64,000 nucleotides of DNA from positions 248,001 through 312,000 of the forward strand of contig NZ_JAFFSU010000004.1 in NCBI RefSeq assembly GCF_017948455.1. Direction: 5' to 3'. This DNA is from Streptomyces sp. GESEQ-4. Its GTDB lineage: Bacteria; Actinomycetota; Actinomycetes; Streptomycetales; Streptomycetaceae. Below the pieces are notes generated by a model. The model searched no databases, had not been told where the DNA came from, and saw only the letters and a program-made list of their open reading frames with translations. Positions 58,430-64,000 of the stretch are shown piece after piece (position 1 is the first letter of the stretch; each line of letters begins with the position of its first letter). Made by a program: the position numbers and the translations under genes.

Positions 58430-58951
58430 GTGGCCGAGACCACCGTCGAGACGCCCGTCGAGGGCGAAGAGATCGTCGACATCGAGAGCTACACCACCGA
58501 GTCCGAGGTGCCCGTCGAGGGCGAGTACACCTCGGAGTCGCTGGCGTCCCGCTTCGGCGACCCCCAGCCGGCCGCCGGCCTGGGCCGCCGCAAGAACGCC
58601 ATCGCCCGCGTCCGGATCGTCCCGGGCACCGGCAAGTGGAAGATCAACGGTCGCACCCTCGAGGACTACTTCCCGAACAAGGTGCACCAGCAGGAAGTCA
58701 ACGAGCCCTTCAAGGTGCTCGAGCTCGAAGGCCGTTACGACGTCGTCGCCCGCATCGCGGGTGGCGGTGTCTCCGGCCAGGCCGGCGCCCTGCGCCTCGG
58801 TGTGGCCCGCGCGCTGAACGAGGCCGACGTGGACAACAACCGCGGCGCCCTCAAGAAGGCCGGCTTCCTCCGTCGCGACGACCGTGCGGTCGAGCGCAAG
58901 AAGGCCGGTCTGAAGAAGGCCCGTAAGGCTCCGCAGTACAGCAAGCGCTAG
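58430..58951 (+). CDS. rpsI: 30S ribosomal protein S9
   Basis: 173-residue S9, whose C-terminal tail reaches the P-site tRNA. The core begins near residue 50 ([34 protein letters not shown]) and ends [29 protein letters not shown], with the invariant terminal SKR. Residues 1-45 are an acidic Glu/Thr/Val-rich extension not present in E. coli S9. GTG start with CTGAGGAGAATC upstream. Strong terminator follows. Confidence 0.97.
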   Translation: MAETTVETPVEGEEIVDIESYTTESEVPVEGEYTSESLASRFGDPQPAAGLGRRKNAIARVRIVPGTGKWKINGRTLEDYFPNKVHQQEVNEPFKVLELEGRYDVVARIAGGGVSGQAGALRLGVARALNEADVDNNRGALKKAGFLRRDDRAVERKKAGLKKARKAPQYSKR

Positions 58952-59003
58952 GCTTCGCTGCCTGCTCGTACTCGCGGTACTACCAGCAGTACGCAGTACG
59001 TCC

Positions 59004-59047
59004 GAACGCCCCGGCGGCACGCCACAGTGCCGTCGGGGCGTTCGTTT
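59004..59047 (+). terminator. Intrinsic terminator after rpsI
   Basis: 17-nt arms GAACGCCCCGGCGGCAC / GTGCCGTCGGGGCGTTC with loop GCCACA, followed by GTTTATC. Confidence 0.9.
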
Positions 59048-59137
59048 ATCACAGCCATGGGCGTATAACGGCACAAGACGTTCAAGGACTTGTGTGATCG
59101 CCTGATCTCCGAAAGTGACGCTTTATCAGGAGGACAA

Positions 59138-60496
59138 GTGGGACGACTCTTCGGCACAGACGGCGTGCGCGGTGTCGCCAACGCGGATCTGACGGCCGAG
59201 TTGGCACTCGGCCTCTCCGTCGCCGCGGCGCATGTACTGGCCGAGGCGGGCACGTTCGCGGGGCACCGGCCGACCGCCGTGGTCGGCCGTGACCCGCGCG
59301 CGTCCGGGGAGTTCCTCGAGGCCGCCGTGGTCGCGGGCCTGGCCAGCGCGGGCGTGGACGTGCTGCGCGTCGGTGTGCTGCCGACGCCCGCGGTCGCCCA
59401 TCTCACCGGCGCGCTCGGCGCGGACCTCGGCGTGATGCTCTCCGCCAGCCACAACGCCATGCCCGACAACGGCGTCAAGTTCTTCGCCCGCGGCGGCCAC
59501 AAGCTCGCCGACGAGCTTGAGGACCGTATCGAGGCGGTCTACGAGGAGCACCGGACGGGCGCTCCGTGGAACCGGCCCACGGGTGCGGGCGTCGGGCGGG
59601 TGACGTCGTACGACGAGGGCTTCGAGCAGTACGTCACCCACCTCGTCTCCGTCCTCCCGAACCGTCTCGACGGGCTGAAGGTCGTCCTCGACGAGGCGCA
59701 CGGCGCCGCGGCGCGGGTCTCGCCGGAGGCGTTCTCGCGGGCCGGTGCGGAGGTCATCACGATCGGTGCCGAGCCTGACGGGCTCAACATCAACGACGGC
59801 TGCGGCTCCACGCATCTGGGTCTGCTGCAGGCGGCCGTCGTCGAGCACGGCGCGCATCTCGGGATCGCGCACGACGGTGACGCCGACCGTTGTCTCGCCG
59901 TCGACCACACCGGTGCGGAGGTGGACGGCGACCAGATCCTGGCCGTGCTCGCGCTGGCGATGCGGGAACGCTCCGCGCTGCGTGCCGAGACGGTGGTGGC
60001 GACGGTGATGTCCAACCTCGGGTTCAAACTGGCCATGGAGCGCGAGGGATTGACGCTCATTCAGACGGCCGTCGGCGACCGGTATGTGCTGGAGGAGATG
60101 AAGGAGCACGACTACGCCCTCGGCGGCGAGCAGTCCGGGCACGTCATCATCCTCGATCACGCCACGACCGGTGACGGGACGTTGACCGGGCTGTTGCTGG
60201 CGGCGCGGGTCGCGGAGACGGGTCGTACGCTGCGGGATCTTGCTTCTGTGATGGAGCGGTTGCCTCAGGTGCTCATCAATGTGCCGGATGTCGACAGGGC
60301 CCGTGTCGGGGACTCGGCCGAGCTTGCGGTCGCCGTGACTGAGGCGGAGCGGGAGCTGGGGGCGACGGGGCGGGTGTTGTTGCGGCCGTCCGGTACCGAG
60401 CCGTTGGTGCGGGTGATGGTCGAGGCTGCGGACATCGAGCAGGCTCGGTCCGTGGCCGGGCGGCTGGCGGATGCGGTGAAGTCGGCGCTCGGGTAG
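59138..60496 (+). CDS. glmM: Phosphoglucosamine mutase GlmM
   Basis: 452-residue enzyme that converts glucosamine-6-phosphate to glucosamine-1-phosphate for UDP-GlcNAc and peptidoglycan synthesis. The phosphoserine loop [18 protein letters not shown] carries the catalytic Ser and the GTDGVRG motif opens the protein. The metal loop is DGDADRC. The sugar-binding GGEQSGH and the phosphate-binding [14 protein letters not shown] are present. GTG start with TCAGGAGGACAA upstream. Independent unit after rpsI. Confidence 0.98.
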   Translation: MGRLFGTDGVRGVANADLTAELALGLSVAAAHVLAEAGTFAGHRPTAVVGRDPRASGEFLEAAVVAGLASAGVDVLRVGVLPTPAVAHLTGALGADLGVMLSASHNAMPDNGVKFFARGGHKLADELEDRIEAVYEEHRTGAPWNRPTGAGVGRVTSYDEGFEQYVTHLVSVLPNRLDGLKVVLDEAHGAAARVSPEAFSRAGAEVITIGAEPDGLNINDGCGSTHLGLLQAAVVEHGAHLGIAHDGDADRCLAVDHTGAEVDGDQILAVLALAMRERSALRAETVVATVMSNLGFKLAMEREGLTLIQTAVGDRYVLEEMKEHDYALGGEQSGHVIILDHATTGDGTLTGLLLAARVAETGRTLRDLASVMERLPQVLINVPDVDRARVGDSAELAVAVTEAERELGATGRVLLRPSGTEPLVRVMVEAADIEQARSVAGRLADAVKSALG

Positions 60497-60529
60497 TACG
60501 GCCGGCTTCCGTCAGTACGGCCGGCTCTG

Positions 60530-61480
60530 TCAGCACGGCCTTCCTGCTTTGGCGGTACGTTCGCGCTGCCCGGCCCAGAGCCACTTCTGGGCCAGGAGCG
60601 TGAGCGTTCCGGCGAGGAGGATGCCCAGCAGATTGAGCAGGAGTTGTTCGGTGGAGCCCCAGGTCTGCTTGGTGTCGCCGTAGCTCAGGGCGACCGCCGC
60701 GTTGGCTGCGGCGGGGACCGTGGTCACGGAGATGGCCACGCCCACCAGGGCGCCCGACTTGGCTGAGGTGAGGGACAGGGTGCCCGCGATGCCGGCCAGG
60801 ACTGCCACGATGAAGGAGAACTCGTCGGGGGCGTAGATGAAGGCCGTGTTGGGCCGGGTGGCATCAAGCTGCTCCTCAGTGAACTCTCCGATCGAGTCCA
60901 TGAAGAGGCTGAAGGCGACCGTCACCGCCATCGCCACCGCGAAGCCGACCAGAAGCGCGATCAGTGAGCGCAGGGCGAGGCGCGGATGGCGCTGGACGAT
61001 CGCCGTGGAGAAGCCGGCCAGGGGGCCGAACTCCGGGCCGACCGCCATCGCGCCCACGATCAGGATGGCGTTGTCGAGGACGACACCGCAGGCCGCGATC
61101 ATCGTGGCGAGCGTGATGAAGGCGACGTAGGTGATCGACAGGGTCGACTCCTCGTGCGTGGCTTCGGCGAGGTGCTCCCACAGGACCGCGTCCGCGGCCT
61201 CGCCGGGGGCCTCGTCCTCGGCCTTGTCGGCACGCTTGGACAGCGAAAGGTCGATGTTCTCGACGGCGATGGAGCCGTCCTTGTCGATGTCCAACTCCTG
61301 CAGTTTGGTGAGGAGTTCGTCGCCCGCCTCCCGCGCGACGTCGCACATCACCACGTCCCCCGCGGGGTTGCGGGCGGCGCCCGGCAGCACCACGAGGTGG
61401 GTGGTGCCGACCGTCTTCTCGATCAGGCGGACCACGTCGTCGGTCTTGCCGGCCGGGGTGATCAGGCGGAGGTGCAGCAT
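60530..61480 (-). CDS. DUF389 integral membrane protein
   Basis: 316-residue protein. Residues 1-95 form a cytosolic ferredoxin-like/ACT-type part (LHLRLITPAGKTDDVVRLIEKTVG), then about six transmembrane spans with the conserved LIVGAMAVGPEFGPLAGFSTAIVQ of DUF389. The family is of unknown function, sometimes linked to transport. ATG start. It lies 16 bp downstream of coaA on the same strand, so the two are probably co-transcribed. Confidence 0.88.
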   Translation of the reverse strand: MLHLRLITPAGKTDDVVRLIEKTVGTTHLVVLPGAARNPAGDVVMCDVAREAGDELLTKLQELDIDKDGSIAVENIDLSLSKRADKAEDEAPGEAADAVLWEHLAEATHEESTLSITYVAFITLATMIAACGVVLDNAILIVGAMAVGPEFGPLAGFSTAIVQRHPRLALRSLIALLVGFAVAMAVTVAFSLFMDSIGEFTEEQLDATRPNTAFIYAPDEFSFIVAVLAGIAGTLSLTSAKSGALVGVAISVTTVPAAANAAVALSYGDTKQTWGSTEQLLLNLLGILLAGTLTLLAQKWLWAGQRERTAKAGRPC

Positions 61481-61496
61481 GGGGGCAGGGTAGCGG

Positions 61497-62495
61497 TCAC
61501 AGCTTGCGCAGACTGAGCCGCTGCACCTTGTGGTCGGGGCCCTTGCGGATGATCAGGGTGGCGCGGCCGCGGGTGGGGGCCACGTTCTCGATGAGGTTCG
61601 GCCTGTTGATCGTGCGCCAGGTGGTGCGGGCGTAGTCGAGGGCCTCCTCCTCGGAGACCTGGGTGTACTTGCGGAAGTACGAGGACGGGTTCTGGAAGGC
61701 GGTGTCGCGGAGTTTGCGGAACCGGTTCAGGTACCAGCGCTCGATGTCCTCGGGGCGGGCGTCGACGTACACGCTGAAGTCGAAGTAGTCGGCGAGGCCG
61801 ACGCGGGTGCGGCCGTCCTTGCCGGGGAGGGCGGGCTGCAGGACGTTCAGGCCCTCGACGATCAGGATGTCCGGGCGGCGCACGGTGAGCTTCTGGTCCG
61901 GGACGATGTCGTAGATCAGGTGGGAGTAGACGGGGGCCGTGACCTCGTCCTTGCCCGCCTTGATGTCGGCGACGAAACGGGTGAGCGCGCGGCGGTCGTA
62001 CGACTCGGGGAAACCTTTCCGCGACATCAGGCCGCGGGCCTCCAACTCCTTGGTGGGCAGGAGGAATCCGTCCGTGGTGACCAGCTCCACGCGCGGGTGC
62101 TCGGGCCAGCGGGAGAGTAGGGCCTGGAGGAGACGGGCGACCGTGGACTTTCCTACGGCGACCGAGCCGGCGACGCCTATGACGAACGGGGTGCCGGACT
62201 GGGAGCCCTTCTCGCCGGTGTCGCCGAGGAAGGTGTTCAGGGCGCCGCGGAGGCCGGCGGTGGCGCCGATGTAGAGGTTGAGGAGCCGGGACAGCGGGAG
62301 GTAGATGTCCCGCACCTCGTCGAGGTCGATGACATCGCCGAGGCCGCGCAGCTTCTCGACCTCCTCGGCGGTGAGGGGGAGCGGCGTCTTGTCGCGCAGC
62401 GCGCTCCACTCCGTGCGGGTGAGGTCGACGTAGGGAGTCGCCTCCGGCCTGTGCCGGTGGGCGCTCCGGGGCATCGGGGAGACCGGAGAGATCAC
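61497..62495 (-). CDS. coaA: Type I pantothenate kinase
   Basis: 332-residue cytosolic kinase that phosphorylates pantothenate, the first step of coenzyme A synthesis, and is feedback-inhibited by CoA. The P-loop is [20 protein letters not shown] (residues about 104-123), followed by [11 protein letters not shown] and [16 protein letters not shown] start chosen; a later ATG at residue 8 ([10 protein letters not shown]) is possible. It is divergent from the ABC transporter genes and precedes DUF389 in a likely two-gene unit. Confidence 0.96.
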   Translation of the reverse strand: MISPVSPMPRSAHRHRPEATPYVDLTRTEWSALRDKTPLPLTAEEVEKLRGLGDVIDLDEVRDIYLPLSRLLNLYIGATAGLRGALNTFLGDTGEKGSQSGTPFVIGVAGSVAVGKSTVARLLQALLSRWPEHPRVELVTTDGFLLPTKELEARGLMSRKGFPESYDRRALTRFVADIKAGKDEVTAPVYSHLIYDIVPDQKLTVRRPDILIVEGLNVLQPALPGKDGRTRVGLADYFDFSVYVDARPEDIERWYLNRFRKLRDTAFQNPSSYFRKYTQVSEEEALDYARTTWRTINRPNLIENVAPTRGRATLIIRKGPDHKVQRLSLRKL

Positions 62496-62695
62496 AGTCC
62501 ATTGTTACGGGAGTACGAACGGTCGGCGGGGTGGGGTCCGTCACGCGCTCGGTTTTCGGGGCGAACCCGGGCAAGACGGGGAATGTCAGTGCCGTGCGTC
62601 ACAGTTGTGGGAAAGGTGGGCCCGCGCCGGGATCCATGAACGCCCAGGCCCGGGGTCATGAACAGCGAGGGGTGACGAACGTCGAGGGGTGACCC

Positions 62696-63706
62696 ATGAC
62701 CTATGCGATTGAGGCGGAAGGCCTGGTCAAACGGTTCAAGGAGACCGAGGCGCTGGCCGGGGTCGATCTGGGGGCCCGCAAGGGCTCGGTGCTCGGGCTG
62801 CTCGGTCCCAACGGCGCGGGGAAGACGACCGCCGTGCGGATCTTCGCGACCCTGCTGCGCCCCGACGCCGGCCGGGCTCATGTGGCCGGCCATGACGTGG
62901 TCCGGGACGCCGGGGTCGTCCGCGCCCTCGTCGGGCTGACCGGGCAGTACGCGGCGGTGGACGAGAACCTGACCGGCACGGAGAACCTGCTGCTCATCGG
63001 TCGGCTGCTCGGCTTGCCGCGGCGGGAGGCCAGGGCGAGGGCGGGTGAGCTGCTGGAGCGCTTCCAGCTGACGGACGCGGCCGGCCGGGCCGTGAAGACC
63101 TTCTCCGGCGGCATGCGCAGGCGCCTCGACCTCGCGGCCAGCCTGGTGGGCCGGCCCAGCATCCTCTTCCTCGACGAGCCGACCACCGGCCTGGACCCGC
63201 ACAGCCGCGGTGAGCTCTGGGACCTGCTGCGGGGCCTGGTCGCGGACGGCGCGACCGCCCTGCTGACCACGCAGTATCTGAACGAGGCCGATGTACTCGC
63301 CGACGACATCGTGGTGATCGACAAGGGTCGGGTGATCGCCGAGGGCACCCCGGACCAGCTGAAGTCGCAGGTCGGCGGGCAGGTGCTGCAACTGCGGCCG
63401 GTGCTGGCGCAGGACCTTGCGCGGGCGCATCGGCTGGTCGCCCAGGCGGCCGGGCCGCAGACCCAGATCGAGGGCGAGACGATCACGGCCCCGGTGAACG
63501 ACCCCCAGCTCATGCCGGCCGTGGTGCGCACGCTCGACCGCGAGGGCATCGCGGTGGGCGAACTGGCGCTGCGCCGCTCCTCGCTGGACGAGGTGTTCCT
63601 GGCTCTGACGGGGCACCGGGCGGAGCCGGGTGAGCCGGAGAACGACGGCGGTACGGCCGTACGGGACTCGGACGATGAGTTGGAGAAGGCGGTGAGCCGG
63701 TCATGA
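62696..63706 (+). CDS. ABC exporter ATP-binding protein, DrrA-type
   Basis: 336-residue ATPase of an ABC-2 exporter, of the daunorubicin-resistance DrrA subfamily. Walker A LLGPNGAGKTTAVRIF near residue 38, Q-loop GLTGQYAAVDENLTGTENL, signature TFSGGMRRRLDLAASLVG, Walker B SILFLDEPTTGLDP, and a C-terminal regulatory extension (about 220-320) typical of DrrA proteins. ATG preceded by GTCGAGGGGTGACCC. The stop overlaps the permease start (ATGA). Substrate unknown; drug or lipid export is likely for the family. Confidence 0.96.
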   Translation: MTYAIEAEGLVKRFKETEALAGVDLGARKGSVLGLLGPNGAGKTTAVRIFATLLRPDAGRAHVAGHDVVRDAGVVRALVGLTGQYAAVDENLTGTENLLLIGRLLGLPRREARARAGELLERFQLTDAAGRAVKTFSGGMRRRLDLAASLVGRPSILFLDEPTTGLDPHSRGELWDLLRGLVADGATALLTTQYLNEADVLADDIVVIDKGRVIAEGTPDQLKSQVGGQVLQLRPVLAQDLARAHRLVAQAAGPQTQIEGETITAPVNDPQLMPAVVRTLDREGIAVGELALRRSSLDEVFLALTGHRAEPGEPENDGGTAVRDSDDELEKAVSRS

Positions 63707-64000
63707 CCGCGACCACTGCCACTGCCGCCGCCCCGATCACGGCATCGGGCCGCGTGCGGCCCCTGGCCGGCATCCAGCAGACCTTCACGATGGCCTGGCG
63801 CAGCCTGGTCGCCGTCAAGCACAACCCGCTCGAACTGGTCGACTACAGCATCACGCCGATCATGTTCGTGTTCCTCTTCACGTATGTGCTGGGCGGGCAG
63901 ATGGCCGGATCGCCCGAGGCGTATCTGAAGTACGCGCTGCCCGGGATCATCGTGCAGAACACCCTGTTCATGACCATGTACACGGCCATGGCACTCAACA
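63703..64000 (+). CDS. ABC-2 type permease, DrrB-like (partial, runs off the window)
   Basis: First 99 codons of an ABC-2 membrane permease: cytosolic N-terminus ending IQQTFTMAWRSLVAVKHNPLELVDYSITPIMFVFLFTYVLGG, with the first transmembrane span, then SPEAYLKYALPGIIVQNTLFMTMYTAMALN entering the second. Start overlaps the ATPase stop. It is the membrane partner of the preceding ATPase; the 3' end is outside the window. Confidence 0.93.
   Translation, partial: MTATTATAAAPITASGRVRPLAGIQQTFTMAWRSLVAVKHNPLELVDYSITPIMFVFLFTYVLGGQMAGSPEAYLKYALPGIIVQNTLFMTMYTAMALN

Noticed and set aside
62667..62693. Repeated GAGGGGTGAC before the ABC ATPase gene
   Set aside because: Two 10-bp copies 17 bp apart around the ribosome-binding site; too short to claim function.

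Overview
The window is a very GC-rich chromosomal segment of a Streptomyces-type actinomycete. The evidence is strong third-position G/C, GTG and TTG starts, actinobacterial extensions on NusG, S3, S9 and L17, and a gene order (murB-add-aspC-tRNA-Trp-secE-nusG-rplK-rplA-rplJ-rplL-rpoB-rpoC-rpsL-rpsG-fusA-tuf, then the S10/spc/alpha ribosomal clusters, truA, rplM-rpsI, glmM, coaA) that is the core translation/transcription block of Streptomyces chromosomes. I saw no IS element, phage gene, CRISPR array or rRNA.

Layout. (1) 1-9.7 kb is accessory and housekeeping: a translationally coupled pair of AIM24-family proteins; DUF3817 plus thiamine-binding protein; an SRPBCC/DUF4166/TetR operon preceded by twin operators; murB; an NAD(P)-binding oxidoreductase divergent from a second TetR regulator, again with twin operators; an adenosine-deaminase-family gene; and a class I aminotransferase. 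(2) 9.9-24.1 kb holds tRNA-Trp, secE-nusG, rplK-rplA, two tandem lipoprotein genes, rplJ-rplL with an L10-type leader, then rpoB-rpoC. (3) 25-29.5 kb is the str operon (rpsL, rpsG, fusA, tuf). (4) 31.4-48 kb runs from rpsJ through secY, adk, map, infA, rpmJ, rpsM, rpsK, rpoA and rplQ, with many stop/start overlaps, and then truA. rpsD is not in the alpha cluster. Only one acyltransferase gene separates tuf from rpsJ. (5) 49-57.6 kb, between truA and rplM, is a leftward cassette for a cell-surface polysaccharide: a GH26-type beta-mannanase-like protein, a membrane family-2 glycosyltransferase, a TIM-barrel glycoside hydrolase, a sugar-nucleotide pyrophosphorylase and an acyltransferase-SGNH fusion. 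(6) 57.7-64 kb holds rplM-rpsI, glmM, DUF389, coaA and a DrrAB-like ABC exporter that runs off the end.

The core genes make the ribosome (33 ribosomal proteins), RNA polymerase core, elongation and initiation factors, Sec translocon subunits and associated nucleotide/wall enzymes. The least ordinary parts are: the polysaccharide cassette, which I read as a possible synthase-dependent, O-acylated beta-mannan-type system; a 36-bp exact copy of the 3' end of rpsK placed between rpsK and rpoA; a hairpin element shared by the rpsL and rpsJ leaders; and Asn at the RpoB position equivalent to E. coli Ser531. All functional calls come from reading sequence and family knowledge; no searches were run.
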